Shown: piece after piece, positions 22,894 to 34,609 of the stretch
How positions within the stretch are numbered: position 1 is the stretch's first letter
How the letters are laid out: each line of letters begins with the position of its first letter
Source: Manis javanica
Lineage: Eukaryota; Chordata; Mammalia; Pholidota; Manidae
DNA: 64,000 nucleotides
NCBI RefSeq assembly: GCF_040802235.1
Contig: NC_133161.1
Span: forward strand, 11,859,001-11,923,000
Direction: 5' to 3'
Made by a program: the position numbers and the translations under genes
Notes under the pieces: generated by a model
Database searches by the model: none
Told to the model about the DNA's origin: nothing
Seen by the model: only the letters and a program-made list of their open reading frames with translations

Positions 22894-23755
22894 ATATATA
22901 AACATGAAACGCCAAAGGAACCTTGTCCACAGTAAAATTGTTAATACAACTCCCAAGAAAGATTTAAATGATATGGACCTCGTGACTCTTCCTGAAAGGG
23001 AGTTCAAAATAAAAATCATCAACATTCTAATGGAGGTACAGAAAGACATCCAAGAACTCAGGAATGAATTCAGGTCGGAGATCCAATCATTGAAGAGCAC
23101 GATGGAGGGTATTAAAAGCAGGTTGGATACAGTGGAGTTGACAATAAATGAAATAGAAACTAGAGAAGAGGAATACAAAGAAGCTGAGGCACAGAGAGAA
23201 AAAAAGATCTCTAAAAATGAAAGAATATTGAGAGAACTGTGTGACCAATCCAAACGGAACAATATCCACATTATAGGGATACCAGAAGAAGAAGAGAGAG
23301 AGAAAGGGATAGAAAGTGTCTTTGAGGAGGTAGTTACTGAAAACTTCCCTAATCTGGGGGAGGAGATAGTCTCTCAGGCCATGGAGCTCCACAGATCCCC
23401 CAAAAGAAGGGACCCAAGGAAGACAACACCAAGACACATAGTAATTAAAATGGGAAAGATCAAGGATAAGGACAGACTGTTAAAAGCAGCCAGAGGCAGA
23501 AATAAGATCACATACAAAGGAAAGCCCATCAGGCTAACATCAGACTTCTCAGCAGGAACCTTACAGACCAGAAGGAAGTGGCATGATGTATTTAATGCCA
23601 TGAAGCAGAAGGGCCTGGAACCAAGATTACTTTATCCAGCAAAATTATCATTTAAATTTGAAGGAGGTATTAAACAATTTCCAGATAAGCAAAAGCTGAG
23701 AGAGTTTACCTCCCACAAACCATCTCTGCATTCTATTTTGGAGAGACTGCTATAG
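22889..23755 (+). CDS. L1-1 ORF1 protein, open
   Basis: The reading frame has 288 codons, with the family-type start probably at the internal Met of MKRQRN (22904). L1 ORF1 proteins form trimers that bind L1 RNA and chaperone nucleic acid during target-primed reverse transcription. Visible are an N-terminal coiled coil (about residues 40-110, with repeated I/L spacing and the ETREEEYKEAEAQREKKI stretch), an RRM-like domain from about residue 110 (RELCDQSKRNNIHIIGIPE), and a C-terminal domain containing RKTTPRHIVIKMG, ITYKGKPIRLTSDFSA and LEPRLLYPAKLSFKF. No stop interrupts it, although the accompanying ORF2 is dead. It is a repeat-derived frame, not a host gene. Confidence 0.85.
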   Translation: MPYINMKRQRNLVHSKIVNTTPKKDLNDMDLVTLPEREFKIKIINILMEVQKDIQELRNEFRSEIQSLKSTMEGIKSRLDTVELTINEIETREEEYKEAEAQREKKISKNERILRELCDQSKRNNIHIIGIPEEEEREKGIESVFEEVVTENFPNLGEEIVSQAMELHRSPKRRDPRKTTPRHIVIKMGKIKDKDRLLKAARGRNKITYKGKPIRLTSDFSAGTLQTRRKWHDVFNAMKQKGLEPRLLYPAKLSFKFEGGIKQFPDKQKLREFTSHKPSLHSILERLL

Positions 23756-24036
23756 ATGGAAGTGTTCCTAGGGTTGGATGGCTGTCTGTCACCAGAGGTA
23801 GTAAAACCATGGTAGGGAGGGTGGAGCAGCTGATTGCGAGGCAAATGCAAAACTAAATTGACTATCCCCAAAGTCAATCAAGGGATAGACAAAAAGTACA
23901 GAATTTGATACCTAATATATAAAGAATGAAGGAGGAAGAAAAAGGAGGAGAAATAGAAAAGAACCTTTATATTGTGTTTGTATCAGCATACTAAGTGAGT
24001 TAAGTTAGACTCTTAGATAGTAAGGAAAGTAACCTG

Positions 24037-26842
24037 GAACCTTTGGTAACCACGAATCTAAAGCCTGAAATGGCAATAACTACATACCTATTGATAATCA
24101 CTCTAAATGTAAATGAACTGAATGCACCAATCAAAAGACACAGAGTCACTGAATGGATTAAAAAACAAGACCCATCTATATAAGAGACTCACCTCAAACA
24201 CAAAGATATGCACAGACTAAAAGTCAAGGGATGGAAAAAGATATTTCATGCAAACAATAAGGGAGAAAAAAGTAGGTGTTGCAGTACTAGTATCAGACAA
24301 AATAGACTTCAAAACAAAGAAAGCAACAAGAGATAAAGAAGGACATTACATAATGATAAAGGGCGCAGTCCAACAAGAGGATATGACCATTATAAATATA
24401 TACGCACCCAACACAGGAGCACCAGCATATGTGAAACAAATACTAATAGAACTAAAGGAGGAAATAGAATGCAATACATTCATTTTAGGAGACTTCAGCA
24501 ACACACCATTCACTCCAAAGGACAGATCCACCAGACAGAAAATAAGTAAGGACACAGAGGCACTGAACAACACACTAGAACAGATGGACCTAATAGACAT
24601 CTATAGAACTCTACATCCAAAAGCAACAGGATACACATTCTCCTCAAGCGCACATGGAACATTCTCCAGAATAGACCACACACTAGGCCACAAAAAAAGC
24701 CTCGGTAAATTCAAAAAGATTGAAATCCTACCAACCAACTTTTCAGACCACAAAGGTATAAAACTAGAAATAAATTCTACAAAGAAGGCAAAAAGGCTCA
24801 CAAACACATGGAGGCTTAACAACACGTTCCTAAATAGTCAATGGATCAACAACCAAATTAAAATGGAGATCCAGCAATATATGGAAATAAATGACAACAA
24901 CAACTCAAAGCCCCAACTTCTGTGAGACACAGCAAAAGCAGTCTTAAGAGGAAAGTATACAGCAATTCAGGCATATTTAAAGAAGGAAGAACAAACCCAA
25001 ATGAATAGTGTAATGTCAAATTATCAAATTTGGAAAAAGAAGAACAAATGAGGCCTCAAGTCAGCAGAAGGAGGGACATAATAAAGATCAGAGAAGAAAT
25101 AAACAAAATTGAGAAGAATAAAACAATAGAAAAAAATCAATGAAACCAAGAGCTGGTTCTTTGAGAAAATAAACAAAATAGATAAGACTCTAGCCAGACT
25201 TATTAAGAGAAAAAGAGAATCAACACACATCAACAGAATCAGAAATGAGAAAGGAAAAATCATGATGGACCCCGCAGAAATACAAAGAATTATTAGAGAA
25301 TACTATGAAAACCTATATGCTAACAAGCTGGAAAACCTAGGAGAAATGGACAACTTCCTAGAAAAATACAACCTTCCAAGACTGACGAAGGAAGAAACAC
25401 AAAATCTAAACAAACCAATTACCAGCAATGAAATTGAAGTGGTAATCAAAAAACTACCCAAGAACAAAACCCCGGGACCAGATGGATTTACCTCAGAATT
25501 TTATCAGAGATACAGAGAAGACATAATACCTATTCTCCTTAAAGTCTTCCAAAAGATAGAAGAGGAGGGAATACTCCCAAACTAATTCTATGTAGCCAAC
25601 GTCATCCTAATACCAAAACCAGGCAAAGACCCCACCAAAAAAGAAAATCACAGACCAATATCCCTCATGAACATAAATGCAAAAATACTCAACAAAATAT
25701 TAGCAAACCAAATTCAAAAATATATCAAAAGGATCATACACCATGACCAAGTGGAATTCATCCCAGGGATGCAAGGATGGTACAACATCTGAAAATGCAT
25801 CAACATCATCCACCACATCAACAAAAAGAAGGACAAAAATCACATGATCATCTCCATAGATGCTGAAAAGGCATTTGACAAAATTCAACATCCATTCATG
25901 ATAAAAGTTCTCAATAAAATGGGCATAGAGGGCAAATACCTCAACATAATAAAGGCCATACATGATAAACCCACAGCTAACATCATACTGAACAGTGAGA
26001 GGCTGAAAGCTTTTCCTCTGAGATCAGGAACAAGACAGGGATGCCCACTCTCCCCACTGTTATTTAACATAGTACTGGAGGTCCTAACCATGGCAAATAG
26101 ACAAAACAAAGAAATACAAGAAATCCAGATTGGTAGAGAAGAAGTCAAACTGTCACTATTTTCAGATGACATGATATTGTACATAAAAACCCTAAAGACT
26201 CCACTCCAAAACTCCTAGAATTGATATCGGAATTCAGCAAAGTTGCAGGATACAAAATTAACACACAGAAATCTGTAGCTTTCCTACACACTAACAATGA
26301 ACTAATAGAAAGAGAAATCAGGAAAACAATTCCATTCACAATAGCATCAAAAAGAATAAAATACCTAGGAATAAACCTAACCAAGGAAGTGAAAGACCTA
26401 TACCCTGAAAACTGCAAGACACTCTCAAGAGAAATTAAAGAGGTCACTAACAAATGGAAACTCATCCCATGCTCCTGGCTAGGAAGAATTAATATCGTTG
26501 AAATGGTGATCCTGCCCAAAGCAATATACAGATTCAATGCAATCCCTATCAAATTACCAACAGCATTCTTTAATGAACTGGAACAAATAGTTCAAAAATT
26601 CATGTTTATCACTGCACTATTTACAATAGCCAAGAGATGGAAGCAACCTAAATGTCCATCAGTAGATGAATGGATAAAGAAGATGTGGTACATATACACA
26701 ATAGAATATTACTCAGCCATAAGAAAAAAAAAGATCCTACCATTTGCAACAACATGGATGGAGCTAGAGGGTATTATAATCAGTGAAATAAGCCAGGCGG
26801 AGAAAGACAAGTACCAAATGATTTCACTCATATGTGGAGTAT
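24037..26842 (+). pseudogene. L1-1 ORF2 (endonuclease and reverse transcriptase), degraded
   Basis: Intact ORF2 would encode an APE-type endonuclease, a reverse transcriptase and a Cys-rich tail. The endonuclease is recognisable at about 24060-24800 ([36 protein letters not shown]) and the reverse transcriptase at about 25260-26560 ([26 protein letters not shown]). The catalytic FADD-type motif reads FSDD here. The start codon is lost (TTG in its place), a short deletion removes the CCLQ residues before the catalytic ETH motif, and several stops and frameshifts follow. A deletion of about 1 kb at 26601 fuses the region after the reverse transcriptase to the far C-terminus ([20 protein letters not shown]). 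It is inactive. Confidence 0.9.
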
Positions 26843-27216
26843 AAGAACAAAGGAAAACTGAAGAAACAGAACAGCAGCAGAATCACAGAACCCAAGAATG
26901 AACTAATAGTTACCAAAGGGAAAGGGACTGGGGAGGATGGGTGGGAAGGGAGGGAAAAGAGAGGGGAAAAAGAAAGGGGGCATTACGATTACCATGTATA
27001 GTGTGTGGGGGGGGCACAGGGAGGGCTGTGCAACACAGAGAAGACAAGTAGTGATTTTGCAGCATCTTACTACACTGATGGACAGTGACTGTGAAGAGGT
27101 ATGTGGGGGGGACTTGGTGAAGGGGGGAGCCTAGTAAACATAATGTTCTTCGTGTAATTGTAGATTAATGATACCAAAAAAATAATAAATAAATATAAAT
27201 AAATAAATAAATAAAT

Positions 27217-27310
27217 AAAATGAGGGAAGAGATGATGAGACAGATACTAAGTCACTCACCTAAGGTCAAAAGCTAGAATTCAAACCCCAGTCTGTAGGGC
27301 TGCAATGCTT
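27217..27310 (-). repeat. Right part of the MIR split by L1-1
   Basis: It continues the MIR that begins at 22145; the first 14 bases are the L1 target duplication. Confidence 0.7.
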
Positions 27311-27640
27311 TTGCTCTTTAACTCAGGTCCACTACAAGTTTTATTTACATCAACTTATCACTGTCAGTATAAACTTTATGTTAAACTTAGTGATCAGTTC
27401 ATTATTTTGAGTTGATACTTATTAAAATACAACTCCATAACTATATAGTAAAAGAGTTCTTACTATATTGACATTTTCCAAAGATTGTTTCACCCTCTCC
27501 AGAACAACCAACAAATAGAGGCCATGAGAAGGGTTCCTAAGTGGGACAGGGTGAAACAGTGGTGTCTCTCTCTGATTGATGTTACAAAACTGGTCCCACA
27601 GTAGGGTCAGGACTTACCCTGTATCCTTGAGTCAGGCTGA
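27310..27640. other. Intergenic, nothing recognised
   Basis: No feature was supported between the MIR relic and the TAS2R3 remnant. Confidence 0.4.
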
Positions 27641-27649
27641 AGGGCTCTC

Positions 27650-27986
27650 AGATTTCCTCCTGTGCTCTCTGTAGCTCTGTGGGGACGAACGTCCCTTGGA
27701 TCCAAGCGTCAGATGACAGAGCTCACACCAGAGCACCTCCACAAACATCTGCTTCAGCTTGCTGTTTCCCAGAATGAGCATAAATGAGGGGCCAGCAAGA
27801 TAAACCATTGTAATTACTTCTCCAGTCATCTTAATCATCTTAGTTCCTGGTAGTAAATGAATGGATGATGTAACTAAAAAGGCAAGAAAGTAAAATAGGA
27901 AGAGAAAGAGAAAGGAGAGGATGATTTGGATGGCCTTCCTGTCGGCCTCCGTGCTGCGATCTGGTACTGTTTTGCTGTGTGTCTGT

Positions 27987-28065
<79 letters not shown>

Positions 28066-28110
28066 TTTCTGCCTGTCTGTTGCTGCATCTGCTGTGTGTG
28101 AAAATATAAA
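27650..28110 (-). pseudogene. TAS2R3: TAS2R3 bitter receptor pseudogene, C-terminal third only
   Basis: The minus strand encodes the last part of TAS2R3: KAIQIILSFLFLFLFYFLAF (TM6), TKMIKMTGEVITM and the TM7 end GPSFMLILGNSKLKQMFVE, then GSKG. The family stop has been lost, and the frame runs about 20 codons further to 27632. A deletion and frameshift lie just upstream, where the family has QNGTSS followed by TEAHKRAI. Next comes a long microsatellite, and beyond it (28080-28110) a remnant with CAGCAGATGCAGCAA that matches the HTRQMLQ codons. TM1-TM5 are not recognisable further upstream. It lies about 8 kb from TAS2R4 and 13 kb from SSBP1, as synteny predicts. It cannot make a receptor. Confidence 0.88.
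27975..28064 (+). repeat. (TG)n microsatellite inside TAS2R3 pseudogene
   Basis: Pure TG from 27992 to 28064 (about 36 units) is preceded by an interrupted TGTGTGTC tract. Long open frames across it on both strands are artefacts of the repeat. Confidence 0.97.
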
Positions 28111-28114
28111 TAAG

Positions 28115-29090
28115 TATATAATATATATATATTATACTGAGGACAAAAAGGTTTTGCAAAACTGTATCTCCCTTTCTACATGTGAGGCACTCTGGTATTT
28201 TTTTCTCTATTCTATTTCTTCCGAAGCTGCTTCCATATCACAAACTTGATTTTACAACCTAGTAATGATCTGTGATAAATGCTATTTGAAAACACTGATC
28301 TGAAGGATGGAGAGAGAAATCAATGCCATCAATACGCAGAGTTCAGTGACATTATATAATAACAGATGGCAGGATATGCTCTTAGGGCCCCTCAAAAGGA
28401 TCTCACAGAGTGGCAGATGATAAACCTACATGAATGATACATAGTCTCTTTTGGGTACGTGCCAAGGAACCGCTTGCCTGAGCCAGGTGAACCTCATCAA
28501 TCTTGGCATCATGAGTATACAATATGATTACGGAGCACTAGAGAAGACACTCGGGCATAAACAGTCCTCCTTAATCAACCTCCACTTTATCAACCTGGCC
28601 CAAATGCTTCCTGAACTCTGTGCTACAGAATTAGAATAAGGCAGTTCCCAGATGTCTCTGGGAGCCCTGTAGCAGGACCTTAGACCAGATGTAGGGCTGA
28701 CCTCACCATCTACAACCAACCCCATTTTCTTTCTTACTGCCTCAGTGCAATAGATTCAGATTTTTGTTCTTATACCTTTTACATTTCCTCATAATTAGAA
28801 ATACACTAAGAAGAGTAGAATTATTCTTACATTAGAATTTTCCAATGAGGAGAAAGTTCTGATTATGCAAGGTATGAGAATGCATTTTATGCAATTCTCG
28901 TGTTTGATCACACTTTTACCAGCCCTATTATTTTTATCCCCTCCAGAATTAGAGCTTATACATTTTTGTAAGTTGTTATTGAGCAATTTACAGTTAACTG
29001 AAATTTTACTTTCTCGTTTTCTTTCCTGGGACAGTATGTTTCCATGTACACCACATTAGTGGGTTTAACCAGAGTTCAGTTTCCCAAAAG
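28115..29090. other. Sequence where the 5' part of TAS2R3 would be expected
   Basis: A (TA)n-like tract lies at 28117-28136. On the minus strand no transmembrane segments or TAS2R motifs could be read, and no repeat consensus was recognised. Confidence 0.4.
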
Positions 29091-29640
29091 ACCTTGTTAG
29101 ATACCATCACTGTCATTATTATTATCCCATCAGTTACCACTGATGAATTATGACCCCATAGAGCTCTATACTGAGGAGCATGGGATTCTACAAACCATTT
29201 CCCAAACTCCCTTTCCAAATGCCTTGCTGTTAGTGTCTGCCACTATGAAAATGGAAGATGGGAAGGAGAAAGTGAAAAATCCTGCTCAAACAACGTAGCG
29301 CTTGGTAGCAGTTCCTTTGGGGGAAGGATGGACAACTACAGACTCCAGGAACCTGAATAAAGCCATCTATTCAGAGTTGCGAGCCCTGGCCAAGGCAGCA
29401 CCGCTTCAGCACACAAGGAACAACCACAGTTGCTTCTCCAGCGATGCAGCAACAGGCATGGGTTCATAGGTGCCAGCCCAGAGATGTTATCACTCTCTGA
29501 TCGCTGGGTATAACCCCTTCTCCCATGTCACTCCTGCAGCATCCCTACCTTCTCTCTTTTCCTCTTCGAACACTTTTGTAAACAACTCTGAAATAAATTC
29601 TGTTTGAAATACCTATACTGGATTCCATTTTCCTGACTGA
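29090..29640 (+). mobile_element. Probable LTR relic
   Basis: The 3' part (TGAAATAAATTCTGTTTGAA, then GGATTCCATTTTCCTGACTG near 29590-29640) resembles the R-U5 end of an old mammalian LTR. Boundaries are unresolved. Confidence 0.35.
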
Positions 29641-30960
29641 CTCAAAACGATGTGGTTTGGAGTTTTAATTGTCTACTAGTTTCATCAAAGATACACATTT
29701 CTGTTTCTCATTCTCTCTGGCATTCTGGGTGATTCTCAACAAGAAAAGAAAACTTGTTTAACCTATCGTGCTTTCATACTGTAACTCCTGCCAAGAAGTT
29801 TTTAATGCATATTATTTTCATTGTTTTAATGTTGATAATTCCAAAAGGTACATCTTCATGCCAGACTGCTCTTCTGAGCTCTATATTCCCATATCCATCT
29901 ACCTATTTAACTTTTTTTACTTGGCTCTATCACGGACATCTCAAACTTAACACATGCAGAAAAAAAAACTCAATTTATTTTCATTTAAAAAAAAATCTCA
30001 TTCCCAATCTTAGTCTTCTTTGTGCCAAAAACTCTGGATTTGAGGAGCCAGTTATTACAGGAGTTGTCTCAGAAAGCCAGCTGTCCAACACCTGGGGACC
30101 TTGGAGCCCTTGGGACAGTGTAATTCTGAATGCTATAACAGGAAAGTCACCAATTTTGTGGGAACTTAAGCTCATGTGAGCACTCTCTGTTGGGAGAAGA
30201 CAAAGAAGCCCCCTTTTCCCAGCTAGCTTGTTGTCCAGGCAACCTAGATTAAACAACTAGGGTTATTTTTCCTCATTAAAGTACTTACAAATTTCCTACA
30301 AGAACAATGATATTTCCCAACATCCAGGACAATCCTGGTATGTGCCTGTCACCAAGTAGTTACTAATAATACGGTTTGGTGTTTTACTCACTGAATACTC
30401 ATGCCCTACACTCAGTCCTTGGAACATAGTAGAACCCCAATAAATATATACTGAATAAGTGAATTTTCTAGAAGTTTTATTTTTGTTTTTAGCTCAAGAT
30501 TTAGACTCAAAAAGTGTTGTTGGGTTTCAGGAAACATAATGGAAAAATAAGTGAACTAAAAGTTAGATCTTACTTCTGTATCAGCCATTTATTCATCTCA
30601 CATTTCTTGAGCATCTACCATGTAATAGGCACTCTGCTAGGTACAGAAAATCATGGATTAGTAAGCAAAAGAGACACATCTACAAAAAAATTACACTAAC
30701 GATGTGACCAGTGCTGTAAGAGATGGATAAAAAAATATACTAATTTGCACAAAGAAGGAAACAAATTCTGCCTCAAATAGTAACAGCCTTGAGAGATGAC
30801 ATCTGGGACAGGTCCTTAAAAATGAATGGGAGTTCACCTGGCAGGCAGGGCAAAGAAAAGGGAATTTCATGCACTACGGAAATAGAAGGGATAATGGTGG
30901 TAATAATTTAGCCACTAAATAATCGCAGATTATCTGAGCTAGAATATAATAAACATTCTT
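29640..30960. other. Intergenic with ancient repeat traces
   Basis: Near 30400-30460 there is a 'GAACATAGTAGAACCCCAATAA' tail and at 30590-30900 an old dispersed repeat ('GAGCATCTACCATGTAATAG'). The 141-codon frame at 29754-30179 overlaps frames on the other strand and has no recognisable feature. Confidence 0.4.
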
Positions 30961-30964
30961 AGTA

Positions 30965-31150
30965 CTTAAGTATATGCTATGCAGTTATAAGGTACCTAGA
31001 GTAAGTCACTTAATTTTCAACACTTGAGATGAGTTCTATTATTGTCCCCAGTTTTTTAAAAGGGACTAATCTAAGCTCAGATGTTTTCATAGAGCTAGTA
31101 AGCAGCAGAGCAGGGCCTCTAATCCAGGCAGTCTGGCTTCAAGATCCATT
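30965..31150 (-). repeat. MIR relic
   Basis: It has minus-strand MIR wording: 'ATTATTGTCCCCAGTTTTTT', 'AGAGCTAGTAAGCAGCAGAG', 'AATCCAGGCAGTCTGGCTTC'. Confidence 0.7.
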
Positions 31151-31205
31151 GCCTTAATAAACCCTAGAGACCACCTATTGACACCTCATTAAAAACAAGG
31201 GGAAA

Positions 31206-31480
31206 GGGGGAAAAAGGGGTATTGCGATTAGCATACTTAACGTAGTGGTGGGGGAATGGGGAATATGGGGAAGGCAGTATAACACAGAGAGGGCAAGTAG
31301 AGATTCTTACACTGTAGTAGTGATTCAGAGCATCTTACGCTGATGGACAGTGACTGTAACGGGGTATGTGGGGGGGGATCTGATAATAGGGGGACTCTAG
31401 TAACCATAATATTGCTCATGTAATTGTGCATTAATAACAGCAAAATAAAAATAAATAAAAGCCAGTCCAAAAAAATTTAA
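31206..31480 (+). mobile_element. 5'-truncated L1 3' UTR insertion with 15-bp target duplication
   Basis: Perfect duplications AAAAACAAGGGGAAA lie at 31191-31205 and 31481-31495. The insert is the G-rich L1 3' UTR (GATGGACAGTGACTGTAACG, TATGTGGGGG) ending in an A-rich tail, and it is homologous to 26980-27200 of L1-1. The target CATT/AAAAAC fits L1 endonuclease. Confidence 0.95.
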
Positions 31481-31889
31481 AAAAACAAGGGGAAAAATGA
31501 ATCTTGTGTAGTAATATTAGATCAGGAACAAGATCTTAGCTTAGAACCTCTATTATATCAGTTACGTCTGCTCTGGCTGCTGCTGCTCCCCATAAATTCT
31601 CAAATCATGGGATGCAGCTCAAATCAAAAGGTGTTTAACTTATATAGTCCTCTGGGTCCCATACCCTGCCCTAAACATTACTCATCATTTATCTGTATGA
31701 CACATTTTATCAATCAGTGATCCGCCACTATGGTAAATTAGAAAAGCCCTAGAAGATAGCAACTTGCTTCCTTGTCCTAGCAAAGCTTTAAACTAACTGC
31801 GTGACATTAGACAAGTTTCTTGACCTTCCTGACACACTCAGGCTCCAAATGAATGAGGAGAGACCAGATGGTCAACATGAATCAATGGT

Positions 31890-32080
31890 TTAAGGACCTG
31901 TTCTGGAGTCAGACCTGAATTTAAGTCTGAGTGCTCATTAATTATGTGACTTTAGGCAAACTAATCTCTCTACATCTCAATTTGCTCATCTACAAAACTG
32001 GCATAGAGTATCTATTTCATAGATTTATTATAGTGATTAAGTAAGATAGTGCCTATAAAAATGTAAAATGCAGGAGTGTT
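31890..32080 (+). repeat. MIR
   Basis: It has MIR core wording: CTGGAGTCAGACCTGAATTT, 'TATGTGACTTTAGGCAAACT', 'CTCATCTACAAAACTGGC'. Confidence 0.8.
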
Positions 32081-32439
32081 CTTTAAATATTAGCGCTATT
32101 ATCTACATTAATGGGATCATTGCACTATGCATACTTAGGGCATTTTTATGGAAACTTCTATTTTTTTAATGTAATATCTAATACCTATAAAAATGCTTGC
32201 AACCTATATGTTATAAAGCAAACAGAATCAGCTTCCATAACCCCTCCACCCAACTTAAGTAAAACATGTATCTGTTTCTTCTTTGTCCTACCACTCTGCC
32301 TTCCTCCAGTTTCCTATGGTAACTTATCTTGAATTTTGTATATATCATTCCTTCCCTTTTAGAAATTTTATTACGTAGGTTCCTATCCATAAACAAATTG
32401 CTTTCCTGTTTGATTTTAACATTTATAAAAATAACAAGC

Positions 32440-34150
32440 TACACAAATAGATTCTGTAATCTGATATTGGCTCAACATTGTTTCTAAATGTTATTAGTGA
32501 TAGCTGTGATTCATTTTCACTGCTATATAATATTCCACTGTGTGAGCATTTATTTATCCAATCTCTGTTGATGAACCTTTAGTTTGTAGTTTTGTCTGTT
32601 ATGTACATTGCTCCTATGAACACCCTTGGACATGTTTCTTGGACCACATGGGCAAGAATTTCCTTGAGGTTGTACTTAAGGGTCCAATAACCAGGAGAAA
32701 TTTGAACATCAAAATTTGCCAAAACTTCTTAAGAGGAGGTGCCAATTTGCACTCCCTCTCCCAGTGCCAGCGCATAAGTTTCCATTGCTATACAACATCC
32801 TCGCTCACACTTTGTTCTATGAAATGTGTTGGAATTTGCTAGTGCGGAGGTCTTCAAGTGAAATCTCATTGCAGCTTCTGATTTGCATTTTCTTGATTAT
32901 TGAGATCAACCACTTTTTCATATATTAATGGCTTATTTATTTTTCCTTCTCTGTGAAATGCTTCTGTGGCTTTGCCCATTTTTCTACTATGCTGTCTTTT
33001 TCCTTTGGCTTTATAGGCTTTCACATACTCCAGAGCATATTCTTAATGCTTCATAAGCCTTTATATAGTCCACATTGTATTTGTTATATTATTGCAAGTA
33101 TCATCTAAGTTTGTGGCTTGCCATTTTGCCTTCCTTATGGTGATTTTTGATAAACAAAGGTTATTTTTAAGTTATCACTGGTTTAAAAAACTTCCGTGTC
33201 CCCATGATAGAACCATGAAGATACTGTACCTGTATTTTCTTCCAAAATGTTTTACCTTTCACAAATATCTTCAATAACCAAGAATTGATTTTTACATAAG
33301 GTTTAAGGTAGAGATCACATTTTTTTACCCTGTATGGATGACAGATTTTCCCCACACTATTTATTGAATGATCTATACTTTACCCAGTGATCTTTAATGT
33401 CACTTTTATTGTGTATCATTTCCAAATATGCATGGTCTGTTTCTGGGTTTATTTTACACCACTATTGTGTTTTGTTTACTCCTGCATCCTTAATACATTT
33501 ATCACTATAGACTTTTTTTGTCTTGCCAACTAGCAGAGCAAGACCTCCGTCTTATTCTCCCTCTTCACAAGCATATTTAGTCTTGGACCCCTGCTTATCA
33601 ATACATCTTCAGAAACAAGTTGTTCAGTTGCCCCCATAATCTTTTGGGAATACTTACTTGTTTCCATCTATAACAATTTGGAGAGGTTTAACATCTTTAC
33701 TTTATTGATGCTTCCAATAAAGAGAGTGTATCAGTGTATTTGGTCTTCTTTCAATATATTTCTATTAACTTTTATAAGGTTCTTCAGAGACCACACTTGG
33801 GAGACTTGTCATTTTCTGATGCTCTTGTATACACAGTTTTTTAAATTACATTTTCTTTGCTGCTGTTTGCAATTGACTTTTGGATACTTAGTTTATTTTC
33901 AGCATCTCTGAATCATTCATGCATGCATTCCTTTATATTTTCTGTAATGAGTATTTGCCATTTTCTTTTCCAATCTGAGAATTTTTCCTTCCTACTTGCT
34001 AGAGCCTCAGTACAAGTAGGTTGTTAAAATTGTGGTAAGACATCCTTGCCTTGCTTGTTTTGAGAAATGTTACTTCCAAGAATGCTCTTTTGAGGCACAA
34101 CTTTATTTCTAAATCATAATTACCACCTGTCATCAGAGAACCTCCTTTAT
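32440..34150 (-). mobile_element. Old L1 (L1M type), 3' region, inverted
   Basis: Read on the minus strand this is the L1 3' UTR and tail of ORF2. On the plus strand it shows the complement of typical L1 wording (TATAATATTCCACTGTGTGA, CTTGATTATTGAGATCAACC, GGCTTTGCCCATTTTTCTAC). It is AT-rich and full of stops. Confidence 0.75.
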
Positions 34151-34234
34151 TCAATGTGTTGCCTACTTAGTGCTCTAGTTTCAGCTTCAAGTTTAAAATT
34201 TGTCAAGTGGGTATGTCCCTTTTTTCCTGCAAAG

Positions 34235-34605
34235 GCAATGCTATTGACTGAATTTTCTCCTCAAAATTTATGTTGAAGCCCTAATCCCCAGTGTGCCTGC
34301 ATTTCAAGATGGGTATGTAAGGAGATAGTTAAAAAAAGGTCGTAAGGTGAGGTCCTGCCACAAAAGGATGTCTTTATGAGACACCAAAAGTTCACCTTCT
34401 TTGCCAGCACACCCAACTGAGAGGTCATGTGAGCACACACTGACTGATGGCGACTATCTACAAGCCTGGAACACAGGTTTCACAAGAAAGCAACCATGCT
34501 GGCACCCTGATCATGGACTTCCACCCTCCAGAATAGTGAGAAAACATGTTGTTTAAATCCCCCAGTCTAATGTATTTTGTTATAGCATCCTGAAGTAAGA
34601 CACCC
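34235..34605 (+). mobile_element. MST/MLT-type LTR
   Basis: It begins near TGCTATTGACTGAATTTTC and continues with TTATGTTGAAGCCCTAATCC, AAGGTGAGGTCCTGCC, CTTCCACCCTCCAGAATAGT, TTTTGTTATAGCATCCTGAA. This is the MaLR LTR pattern. Confidence 0.75.
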
Positions 34606-34609
34606 AACA

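Larger units (their letters stand above)
22264..27216 (+). mobile_element. L1 retrotransposon (L1-1), 14-bp target duplication, internally deleted
   Basis: The element is flanked by a perfect duplication AAAATGAGGGAAGA (22250-22263 and 27217-27230). The integration site TTTT/AAAA is a textbook L1 endonuclease target. It has an approximately 630-bp 5' UTR with a YY1-like AAAGATGGCGG near the start, an intact ORF1, a decayed ORF2, and a G-rich 3' UTR ending in an AAAT-rich tail. About 1 kb of the ORF2 C-terminal region is missing at about 26601 compared with the L1 at 55316-63573. Confidence 0.95.

Noticed and set aside
23087-23601. Minus-strand frames of 75-129 codons antisense to L1 ORF1
   Set aside because: These are antisense shadows of the repeat-coded ORF1.
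27840-28249. Long open frames of up to 175 codons on both strands around the TG microsatellite
   Set aside because: Dinucleotide repeats are open in many frames. Only the C-terminal TAS2R3 part outside the repeat is meaningful.
28115-28260. Possible continuation of TAS2R3 upstream of the microsatellite (CTTCGGAAG resembles a family segment at a fitting distance)
   Set aside because: The match is short and below what chance can give; no transmembrane segment is readable.
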